From contig CANMFP010000003.1 of the NCBI GenBank assembly GCA_947497265.1, positions 277,888 to 341,887 of the forward strand: a DNA stretch of 64,000 nt, given 5' to 3'. The position numbers and the translations under genes were made by a program. The DNA is from an uncultured Isoptericola sp. (lineage in GTDB: Bacteria > Actinomycetota > Actinomycetes > Actinomycetales > Cellulomonadaceae). The notes under the pieces were generated by a model. That model saw only the letters and a list, made by a program, of their open reading frames with translations. It was not told the DNA's origin and ran no database searches. The first letter of the stretch is position 1; every line of letters begins with the position of its first letter. Positions 45,035 to 51,810 of the stretch are shown in pieces.

Positions 45035-45073
45035 GTGAAGACTCTTCGGACCAGCGAGGTGGTCACGGGCTGA
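45035..45073 (+). CDS. 12-residue minigene with full anti-anti-Shine-Dalgarno leader
   Basis: GTG 45035 opens MKTLRTSEVVTG and a TGA. It is preceded at 45015-45029 by GAAAGGAGGTGATCC, whose last 14 bases complement the 3' tail of 16S rRNA in full, and its last five codons form one arm of a perfect hairpin. With the promoter at 44974 it makes a self-contained unit of about 80 nt. It may encode a tiny peptide, or titrate ribosomes, or be a regulatory RNA. I do not recognise it. Confidence 0.5.
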   Translation: MKTLRTSEVVTG

Positions 45074-45087
45074 GTCCCGTGACCACC
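45058..45087. terminator. Perfect 12-bp hairpin ending the minigene
   Basis: GGTGGTCACGGG and CCCGTGACCACC pair around a 6-base loop that contains the minigene stop. On the other strand it lies 83 bp past the lipoprotein stop, so it could serve both sides. Confidence 0.65.
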
Positions 45088-45169
45088 GGGACCCGCGGGT
45101 GCCGTGCCATCGTCCAGCACGGCGGGAGACCTCTCCGCCCCGCGGGTTCTCTCGTACCCTCCGGGCGGG

Positions 45170-45844
45170 CTACGCCCGGCCGCAGTTGTCGGTGATGGCG
45201 TCGGCCGCGATGTACTCCGTGACGGGGTCGGGCGTGGCGTCGCAGTCGACGAGGTCGGTCTCGATCTCGTCGAACGACGTCACGTCGACGTCCACCGCGT
45301 TGCTCCCGTCGCCACAGGTGACGGTCGCGCTGCCCGTCGTGCGCTCGGCATAGGCGTAGATCACGTAGGTGCCCTTGTCCGCTCCCACCAGCAGCGCGTC
45401 TGGCTCCGCGATGGCGGGGGCCTCCGTCGCCGCGAGCAGGCCGCCCCCGACGGCGTCGCGCACCATGGCCTCCTGGTCGTCGGTCGCCCCGGACGCGGCG
45501 CGCGCCCCGGCCGCCTCGCCCCGGCTCCACTCGCTGCGCACGGTGGAGTCACCGTCGCCGGACAGCCGCACCACCGTCACGGCCGTGTACATGTCCTGGG
45601 ACTCAGGGGTGCCGTCCCACTCGACCAGCACGCCGCCGCCGCAGGTGCTCTCCGCGGCGGGCGCCGTCTCGGCCGCGGGACTCGCCGAGGCCGGACCGGT
45701 TCCGGGGTCGTCCGCGCCGGCACAGCCCGCCAGCAGCAGGGCGGTGCTGACGGCGGTCGCTGCTGCCAGCCGCCGACCGTTGGTCCTGGTTCTCGCTCCG
45801 TTGCGCCTCACGCGCCGCAACCTACCGGATGGAAAGCGCTTCAT
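45170..45844 (-). CDS. Secreted lipoprotein of unknown function
   Basis: A 224-residue protein. The signal peptide has a very basic N-region (RLRRVRRNGARTRTNGRR), a hydrophobic core and lipobox LLAGC near residue 43, followed by a low-complexity Ala/Ser/Pro/Glu tether. The mature part has paired Cys residues (TCGGG, TCGDG, VDCD, NCGRA) probably forming disulphides. GTG 45811 is an alternative start. No family recognised. Confidence 0.7.
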   Translation of the reverse strand: MKRFPSGRLRRVRRNGARTRTNGRRLAAATAVSTALLLAGCAGADDPGTGPASASPAAETAPAAESTCGGGVLVEWDGTPESQDMYTAVTVVRLSGDGDSTVRSEWSRGEAAGARAASGATDDQEAMVRDAVGGGLLAATEAPAIAEPDALLVGADKGTYVIYAYAERTTGSATVTCGDGSNAVDVDVTSFDEIETDLVDCDATPDPVTEYIAADAITDNCGRA

Positions 45845-46012
45845 GACAGGATGAAATCGTCGCAGAACCACAACGATTCGGCATCAGGGCGGCGTCCGCC
45901 ACCGGTTCAACCCTTCAGGCCCGCAGGGCGCGAGCCGCTGGGTCGCGAGGAGCGCGGCCGGCACCGGGATCACCACCGGCAGTCTTCTGGGTCCCGGCGA
46001 CTCAGCTCGACG

Positions 46013-46030
46013 TGATGATGCGCATCATCA
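46013..46030. repeat. Perfect 18-bp palindrome overlapping a stop codon
   Basis: TGATGATGCGCATCATCA is perfectly symmetric. It ends with the stop of the small membrane protein gene and lies 169 bp upstream of the lipoprotein gene, so it may be an operator or a short terminator stem. Confidence 0.45.
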
Positions 46031-46315
46031 ACGCGTGAACGGGTTCGCCGGGTCGATCGTCGAGCCCGGGCCGGCAGACGCGGCGGGCTCCGCGGTCCCG
46101 CCGTCCGGCTTGGGGCGGTGGCGCTGCGAGACCCGCAGGATCGCGATCCCCGACGCCGCGACGCACACGGCCACGACCGCGATGAACACCCCGAACGGGA
46201 TGACGTCGAGCGAGAGCAGGACCACGGCCGTCACCAGGACGGCCCCCTCGACCATGGCGATCTTCAGGAAGCTGCGTGCCATGGCCTTGCCGGCGGGCGT
46301 CTGGTTGGTGTTCAT
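46028..46315 (-). CDS. Two-helix membrane protein of unknown function
   Basis: A 95-residue protein with helices MVEGAVLVTAVVLLSLDV and FGVFIAVVAVCVAASGIAIL, then a polar tail (RHRPKPDGGTAEP). The family is not recognised. ATG 46315 was chosen over a longer frame beginning with a basic low-complexity segment. Confidence 0.6.
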   Translation of the reverse strand: MNTNQTPAGKAMARSFLKIAMVEGAVLVTAVVLLSLDVIPFGVFIAVVAVCVAASGIAILRVSQRHRPKPDGGTAEPAASAGPGSTIDPANPFTR

Positions 46316-46384
46316 CCCGCGAGCATAGAGCGCCGGTCGGGCCGTCCTACCGTCCTCGAGGCGGCGTCGACGGCTCGGCATCAT

Positions 46385-46427
46385 GGGCTCCTGGGCTCGC
46401 GCAGGTGGGCGAGGGCCCGAGGAGCCC
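46385..46427 (-). terminator. Hairpin after the pectate lyase gene
   Basis: GGGCTCC (46385-46391) pairs with GGAGCCC (46421-46427) and inner GC-rich bases extend the stem. It lies 53 bp past the pectate lyase stop. Confidence 0.4.
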
Positions 46428-46479
46428 GCTGCTGGACCCCTCGTACCCCCGCCCGACCTTCACGCTGCTGCCGCTTCTG

Positions 46480-49206
46480 CTACCCGAACGTGACGTCGAG
46501 CGACCCGTCGGCCGCGAACGACCAGTTCAGGGAGCCGGCGTACTGACCGCAGGCGGACCCGTTCGAGCCGTCCCAGAACGAGTTGCCACCCGCGTCCGTG
46601 CCGCGGTAGCGGTCGGTGGACCCGCTGTCGCAGGAGACGTTGCCGCTGAACACCGAGGAACCGCCGTCGAAGTTGAAGTTCCGCTCCTCGTTGCCGATGC
46701 TCACGTTGCCCGAGACCGCCATCGACCCAGGGTTCCGGTTGTACGTGAACCCGTGCTTGCCGTTGTCGACCGCGTAGCTGTCCTTGATGACGTGGTCGAC
46801 GGCGATGTCCTCGCCGCCGAGCTTGAACCCGTTCCGGTCACCGTCGTCGTTCTGCGTACCGTCCGACAGCGTCCCGTTGGAGTAGGCGAGCGAGTTCTCG
46901 ATGGTCACCTCGCCGATCGCTCCGGTCGAGGACTTCGTGTAGAGGTCCCAGCCGTCGTCGATGTTGTGGTGCGCCACCGTGTCGCGGAAGACGTTCCCCG
47001 GACCGGAGGTGAGCTTCGCGGCGAAGCCGTCGGCGTCCTCACCGTCGGAGTCGGCGTTGTCGTGCGACTCGCTGGACACGACCAGGTTGTGCGACGGCCA
47101 CTCGCTCGACGGCGCTCCCGCGATCAGACGGGAGAGCTGCAGGCCGGTGTCGTGGTTGTAGCGGGTCACCACACGCTCGATGATGTTGTGGTCACCGCCG
47201 AGCAGGATGCCGTTGTCACCGGCGTGCTGCACCACCAGGCCGTAGACGTGCCAGTAGTCGCCGCCGATGGCGAGACCACGGTTCGAGGAGTCCTCGGACT
47301 GTGCGGAGAAGTCGAGCACCGGCGTCTCGCCCGGGTAGGCGGAGAGCAGCGTGCGGTCACCCGAGGTGCCGTCGTTGCCGGGCTCGATCGTCACCGTGTC
47401 GGCCAGGTCGTACGTGCCGCCGCGCAGGAAGACCTCGCCGCCGGCGTTCACCCGGTCGATCGCCGAGGTGAGGGTGGTGGGGTCGCTCTCCGTGCCGGCT
47501 GCGCCGTCGGACCCGCCCGGCGCCACGTAGATGGTGTCGGCTCCCGGCTGGGGCTCGTCGGGGTCCGGCTCCGGGTCGGGGTCGGTCGGGTCCGTCGGGT
47601 CCGGCGTCGGGTCGGTGCCCGGGTCGCCGGCGTAGGTCTCGAACTCGGCCACCCGGGGTGTGCCGTTCGAGCCGGTGATCTCGAAGTTGATCTTGCGCAG
47701 CGACGTCGTCGGGATGTCGATGACGCTGGCACCGCTGCCCGTGGCCAGCACCTGATCGGTGTCGTGGTTGACGACCTGCCACGAGCCGATGTTGCCCTCG
47801 GCACCCGAGGCCTCGCGGATGTTGATGGACGAGACCGTGGTGTCGCCGCCCCACTTGATGGAGATCCGGCCGGTGGAGCTCGACGGCGACCAGTAGCTGC
47901 TCATGTCGCCGTCACGCACGTCGCCGTAGCTCGTGCCGCTGGCCTTCGACGAGCCGTCCGAGCCCGCGCCGATGCTGAGGTTCTCGCCGCTCGGCGGGTC
48001 GGTCGGGTCCGGGTCCGTGGGGTCCGTCGGCTCCGGGTCCGGGTCCGTGGGGTCCGTCGGCTCCGGGTCCGGGTCGGTCGGGTCGGTCGGGTCCGGCGTC
48101 TGCGGGTTGCAGGAACCGTCCGAGACCTGGAGGCCCTTGTTCGCCCCCGCCGTCTCGGCGAGCAGGTTCGGCACGCACTCGGCGTCGTCGAGCTCGTACG
48201 AGTACGGCACGGAGATCGACGCCGTCGACGTCGGGTTCGGGCCGGCCGGGTGGTTGTCGCCGCCGTCCGAGGACCAGGTGATGTTGTCCCAGATGTTTCC
48301 GCTGACCTCCCAGGAGCCCATGTCGTCCGTGTAGAACGTGCCGAGCGGGTCCTTGGAGTCCTCGAAGTAGTTGTTCTCGACCAGCGCCTTCGCGCCCAGC
48401 CGGGAGTTGATCCCCGACTTGACCAGGCCCACGAAGTGGTTGTTGTAGGAGTGCGCCGTGCCGGCACGCAGGAGCGGCGTGCGGGAGTCGATGTTCTCGT
48501 ACAGGTTGTGGTGGTAGGTGACGGGACCGTTGCCGGTGTCGCCGTCGCTGGACCCGACGAGCCCGCCACGACCGGAGTTGCGCAGGATGCTGTAGGACAG
48601 CGTCACGTCCGTCGTGTCGGCCTTCATGTCGAACAGCGCGTCGTACCCGGACGACTCGCCGCCGGAGGCCTCGAGCGTGAGGTGGTCGGCCCACACGTTG
48701 CTGACGTCGCTCTCCATGCCGATGGCGTCACCGCCGTTGGAGGTGGGCGAGCCGGACTTCTTGACGTTCCGCACGTGCAGGTTCTGCAGGATGATGTTCT
48801 CGGACGAGCGCACGTGGATGCCGAGCTGGTCGAAGAGCGCACCGCTGCCCACACCGACCAGCGTGACGTTGCTGATCTCCTTGAGCTCGATCTTGTCGTC
48901 GGCGGTGTTGCAGCTGTCCCCGGACACCTTGCTGGTGTTGCCGTGGTTGATGGTGCCCTCGACCTCGATGATGATCGGGGTGTCGCTGCTGGATCGGGTG
49001 CAGAGGGCCTCGTGGATCTCGGTGCCCGTGCTGGCCCGGACAGTCTGCCCGCCGGCCCCGCCGGTGGTCCCGGTCGCGAATCCGGTGGCGGTGCCGGTGG
49101 CGGCCTGCGCGTCGGCCATCCACAGGGCGGTGATGCCCATCGTCCCCGCGAGGGCCATCGTGGCCCCTGCCGCGGTGAGCCGTCTTGCGGCTGTTCTTCT
49201 CATCAT
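46480..49206 (-). CDS. Two-headed pectate lyase: PL1, F5/8C-like module, PL9
   Basis: A 908-residue secreted enzyme. Residues 1-36 are a signal peptide (RRTAARRL, hydrophobic core, AQAA). Residues 55-365 form a PL1 beta-helix with SDVSNVWADHLTLE near 166 and SRTPLLRAGTAHSYNNHF near 241. A Pro/Asp/Thr linker leads to a discoidin-like sugar-binding module (407-527) and a second linker (528-555). Residues 556-908 form a PL9 beta-helix with the calcium-binding Asp cluster and base Lys731 in GFAAKL. It cleaves polygalacturonate by beta-elimination. No anchor is seen. Confidence 0.88.
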   Translation of the reverse strand: MMRRTAARRLTAAGATMALAGTMGITALWMADAQAATGTATGFATGTTGGAGGQTVRASTGTEIHEALCTRSSSDTPIIIEVEGTINHGNTSKVSGDSCNTADDKIELKEISNVTLVGVGSGALFDQLGIHVRSSENIILQNLHVRNVKKSGSPTSNGGDAIGMESDVSNVWADHLTLEASGGESSGYDALFDMKADTTDVTLSYSILRNSGRGGLVGSSDGDTGNGPVTYHHNLYENIDSRTPLLRAGTAHSYNNHFVGLVKSGINSRLGAKALVENNYFEDSKDPLGTFYTDDMGSWEVSGNIWDNITWSSDGGDNHPAGPNPTSTASISVPYSYELDDAECVPNLLAETAGANKGLQVSDGSCNPQTPDPTDPTDPDPEPTDPTDPDPEPTDPTDPDPTDPPSGENLSIGAGSDGSSKASGTSYGDVRDGDMSSYWSPSSSTGRISIKWGGDTTVSSINIREASGAEGNIGSWQVVNHDTDQVLATGSGASVIDIPTTSLRKINFEITGSNGTPRVAEFETYAGDPGTDPTPDPTDPTDPDPEPDPDEPQPGADTIYVAPGGSDGAAGTESDPTTLTSAIDRVNAGGEVFLRGGTYDLADTVTIEPGNDGTSGDRTLLSAYPGETPVLDFSAQSEDSSNRGLAIGGDYWHVYGLVVQHAGDNGILLGGDHNIIERVVTRYNHDTGLQLSRLIAGAPSSEWPSHNLVVSSESHDNADSDGEDADGFAAKLTSGPGNVFRDTVAHHNIDDGWDLYTKSSTGAIGEVTIENSLAYSNGTLSDGTQNDDGDRNGFKLGGEDIAVDHVIKDSYAVDNGKHGFTYNRNPGSMAVSGNVSIGNEERNFNFDGGSSVFSGNVSCDSGSTDRYRGTDAGGNSFWDGSNGSACGQYAGSLNWSFAADGSLDVTFG

Positions 49207-49375
49207 TGCCTCACTTCGTCATCGAAATCGGGCATTGCGTGTGGTGCGACGCGTCGCGGGCGGACGGTCCGCCGTCGGGCAGCTCCGCCCGTGGTGACGC
49301 GTTGCCTCATCGAGGAGCCCTTGTCGCGCCTGACTCCGGCGTTGGAACTGACACCCGGATGAGACCGTTCCCATC

Positions 49376-49408
49376 AGGAACCGGTTTCTCATGCTAGAGA
49401 TCGGTTTC
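49376..49408. promoter_or_regulatory. Semi-palindromic ACCGGTTTC sites upstream of pectate lyase
   Basis: AGGAACCGGTTTCT (49376-49389) is symmetric at 12 of 14 bases, and GATCGGTTTC repeats the half-site at 49399. They sit about 170-200 bp before the lyase start in a 338-bp intergenic region. They resemble LacI/GntR-type pectin-locus operators, but the binder is not in view. Confidence 0.4.
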
Positions 49409-49544
49409 CCAGAACGCAAGTTCACCCGCAGCTTCACCCGATACGACAACCCGCGCGTGATAACTTCCGGCCCTCGGACATCCGCGGGGGCGACTCCGAC
49501 GTGGCACCCGTGCGCTCCGAGCAACCGGCCACTAACGTGGCGCC

Positions 49545-50363
49545 ATGACCGCTGGCCCCATCCCGAGCCGCCCCCGTGACGGGTCCGGTCCCGCTCGCAC
49601 CGCGGTCATCGTCGAGGACGACGCCGAGATCAGCGCGCTCCTCGAGGAGGTCCTCAAGCAGGCCGGCTTCCAGACGTACACCGCTGTCGACGGCCGCAGC
49701 GGAGTCGAGCTCGTGACACGGATCGACCCGCTGCTGACCACGCTCGACATCAGCCTGCCGGACATCGACGGGATCGAGGTGTGCCGGCAGATCCGTACCG
49801 TCTCGAACACCTACGTCGTGATGCTCACCGCGCGGACGGACGAGATCGACGCACTGATGGGCCTCGACGCCGGCGCGGACGACTACCAGACCAAGCCGTT
49901 CCGGCCGCGCGAGCTGAGGGCACGCATCGAGGCGATCCTGCGCCGGCAGCACCGCGACCTCCCCCCGGGCGCCGCCCCGGTGACGCCCGCCACCGCCCCA
50001 CCGGGCGTGCACCCGCCCGACGGCGTCGCCCCGGTCGCGACGACGACCGCCGACGGGCTCCTGGTCGACCGGGCCGGCCGCACCGTCCACGTGGAGGACG
50101 TCGAGGTCCACCTCACCCGCAGCGAGTTCGACCTGCTCTCCGCGCTCGCCGGCGCGCCCGGCCGCGTGCTGTCCAAGGACGCGCTGGTCCGGGTGCTGTG
50201 GGGAGGCGAGTACGACACCGGCACGCCGGTCACCTCTGCCGACCGGCGCGGCGTCGAGGTCCACATGGCCAACCTGCGGCGCAAGATCGGGGACGACCCG
50301 GCCTCGCCCCGGTGGATCAGCACGGTCCGCGGCGTGGGCTACCGCTTCGACCAGCGGCACTGA
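49545..50363 (+). CDS. OmpR-family response regulator
   Basis: A 272-residue regulator. The receiver has VEDDAEISALL, phospho-acceptor Asp68 in TTLDISLPDIDG, Thr in MLTARTDE and Lys in YQTKPF. A Pro/Ala linker (about 137-170) leads to the winged helix: LTRSEFDLLSALAGAPGRVLSKDALVRVLWG and the recognition helix RGVEVHMANLRRKIG. A short insertion (EYDTGTPVTSADRRG) lengthens the loop before it. No kinase is adjacent, but the hybrid kinase and HPt genes nearby fit a relay. Confidence 0.92.
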   Translation: MTAGPIPSRPRDGSGPARTAVIVEDDAEISALLEEVLKQAGFQTYTAVDGRSGVELVTRIDPLLTTLDISLPDIDGIEVCRQIRTVSNTYVVMLTARTDEIDALMGLDAGADDYQTKPFRPRELRARIEAILRRQHRDLPPGAAPVTPATAPPGVHPPDGVAPVATTTADGLLVDRAGRTVHVEDVEVHLTRSEFDLLSALAGAPGRVLSKDALVRVLWGGEYDTGTPVTSADRRGVEVHMANLRRKIGDDPASPRWISTVRGVGYRFDQRH

Positions 50364-50725
50364 GCGAGAGCGGTCGACACCAGCGCTGCGGCCATCTGCG
50401 CGTCGATCATGACCTCCCGCGCCAGCACGCGCGCCGACTCCAACCCGTCGTCACCCGCGTCCAGAGCTGCTCGGCAGCGCGCGGTGGAATAGGCGAGGTC
50501 CTCCAGGCCCAGCATCACCGCCGAGCCATGGAGGCTGAGGAGCCGCGTCCTGGCCAGGTCTCCGTCACCGCGGACCAGCGCCCGGCGACAGGACGTCAGA
50601 CGGCGCGGCAGCAGCTCCAGCCAGATCGTCGCGAACCGGTCGACCGCAGGCCCGTTGCCCTCCAGCTGGTCGATCAGGTCCTGCCAGGCCCGCGCAACGG
50701 CGGCGGACGGATCGATCGTGGTCAT
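50339..50725 (-). CDS. Degenerate HPt-like protein
   Basis: A 128-residue all-helical protein. RLLSLHGSAVMLGLEDLA aligns with the HPt core normally reading HxLKGSA; the phospho-accepting His is replaced by Leu63 and the Lys by His66. It therefore probably cannot carry phosphate in the usual way and may act as a scaffold or inhibitor. It converges on the OmpR regulator gene and overlaps it by 25 bp. Confidence 0.65.
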   Translation of the reverse strand: MTTIDPSAAVARAWQDLIDQLEGNGPAVDRFATIWLELLPRRLTSCRRALVRGDGDLARTRLLSLHGSAVMLGLEDLAYSTARCRAALDAGDDGLESARVLAREVMIDAQMAAALVSTALAQCRWSKR

Positions 50726-50880
50726 GCGCGCCCCCCGGGCGTCCTGGTGCGTCCGGCGTCGTCGGCCGTCGTGACCGCCGCGAGCGCGAGCTGCACGGTC
50801 ATGTCCGGTTCCGCGAGGTAGATGGGCGTCGACACCCTCCGATGGTGAGCATCCGACCTCATGCGCGACTCCCGACGTGA

Positions 50881-50910
50881 TCAGGATCCGCTCAGGATCA
50901 CCTCAAGATC
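50881..50910. promoter_or_regulatory. Three direct TCAGGATC octamers at an 11-bp pitch
   Basis: TCAGGATC, TCAGGATC and TCAAGATC start at 50881, 50892 and 50903. This spacing is what tandem OmpR-type dimers use. The array lies upstream of the degenerate HPt gene and just past the HPt gene, so it may be the binding site of the OmpR regulator. Confidence 0.6.
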
Positions 50911-50928
50911 GGGGCCCGCCGGGGCAGG

Positions 50929-51258
50929 TCAGCGGCGCAGGACGCGGACCGTCTCGTGGAGCACGTCGCGCGCCGGCGCGACACGGTCCGGGCGCCCGTC
51001 CCGCAGCGCGGCCTCGACGTGCCGGGCGGCATCGGCCAGCTCGTCGTCGCCGAAGGTCCCCGCCGAGCCCGCGATCGCGTGGCACAGCCGTGCGGCTTCG
51101 CTCCGGTCCGTGGCGCCGAGCGGTCCCCTGCGGCGTACCAACAGCTCGAGCACCCGGTCCGCCCGGGCGAGGTTGCGCTGCCGAGCGCTGCGGCCGATCC
51201 GGGCGACCGCACCGTCCAGCCCGTCGTCCCCGGCGGCGCGCCCGGGCGATCCGTTCAC
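50929..51258 (-). CDS. HPt phosphotransfer protein
   Basis: A 109-residue protein with an intact HPt core: EAARLCHAIAGSAGTFGDDELADAARHVEAALRDG, phospho-accepting His60. GTG 51258 overlaps the stop of the receiver-only gene (GTGA), so the two proteins are made together and may exchange phosphate. A GTG at 51267 is the alternative start. Confidence 0.8.
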   Translation of the reverse strand: MNGSPGRAAGDDGLDGAVARIGRSARQRNLARADRVLELLVRRRGPLGATDRSEAARLCHAIAGSAGTFGDDELADAARHVEAALRDGRPDRVAPARDVLHETVRVLRR

Positions 51259-51638
51259 GCTGGCCACCCGAGCATGTCGGCGAGGATCTGCGGCAGGGCG
51301 AGCGGGTCGAACGGCTTGGTGATCACTCCCGCCGCACCGAGACCGTCGAGCCGGCCGATGTCGTGCGAGCCGATCTTCGCGGTCAGGAACACCACCGGGA
51401 CGTCCCGCAGCGCGTCGACGGCCCGCATCCGGGCCAGCACCGTAGGGCCGTCGAGCGTCGGCATCATGACGTCCAGGAGGATCACGTCCGGACGGACCTC
51501 GCGCGCGAGCCTGACGCCACCCACCCCGTCGCCCGCCGAGTGCACCTCGTGGCCTCCGACGGCGGACAGCGACAGCGCCGCGACCTCGCGGATCGACGAG
51601 TCGTCGTCGACGACCACCACGACACGCCTGGTTCCCAC
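51255..51638 (-). CDS. Single-domain response regulator (receiver only)
   Basis: A 127-residue CheY-like receiver: VVVVVDDDSSIREVAAL, phospho-acceptor in VILLDVMMPTLDG, Thr in FLTAKIG and Lys in TKPFDP. It has no output domain. GTG 51638 follows a GGGGGCGG ribosome site; the longer frame to 51797 runs through the tandem repeat. As a relay intermediate it would pass phosphate from the hybrid kinase to the HPt protein, which is inference. Confidence 0.87.
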   Translation of the reverse strand: MGTRRVVVVVDDDSSIREVAALSLSAVGGHEVHSAGDGVGGVRLAREVRPDVILLDVMMPTLDGPTVLARMRAVDALRDVPVVFLTAKIGSHDIGRLDGLGAAGVITKPFDPLALPQILADMLGWPA

Positions 51639-51731
51639 CTGTTCCGCCCCCCGGTGCCCGGACCTCGACGACGCTACCGTCTCACGACCCGCCACGCGCG
51701 GCACGCGCCGTCCGTCGCACCCAGAGCCGTC

Positions 51732-51785
51732 GGTCGGTCGGGCGGCGCCGGTCGGTCGGGCGGCGCCGGTCGGTCGGGCGGCGCC
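51732..51785. repeat. Three perfect 18-bp tandem repeats before the kinase
   Basis: GGTCGGTCGGGCGGCGCC occurs three times head to tail (51732, 51750, 51768), ending 26 bp before the kinase ATG. Copy number may vary between strains and change promoter spacing. It is too short and too regular to be CRISPR. Confidence 0.75.
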
Positions 51786-51810
51786 GACCGCGTTCACCTA
51801 CCCTCGGGCC

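Noticed and set aside
47980..48110. Tandem DNA repeat
   Set aside because: It encodes the Pro/Asp/Thr linker of the pectate lyase.
50629..50642. Extra LacI-type operator (CGAACCGGTCGAC)
   Set aside because: It is inside a coding region, only half matches, and reflects codons.
51732..51785. CRISPR-like repeats
   Set aside because: The three units are directly adjacent without spacers.
50956..51810. N-terminal extension of the hybrid kinase frame back to 50956
   Set aside because: It runs antisense through the receiver-only gene and the HPt gene and has no domain sequence; ATG 51811 directly precedes the membrane helices.
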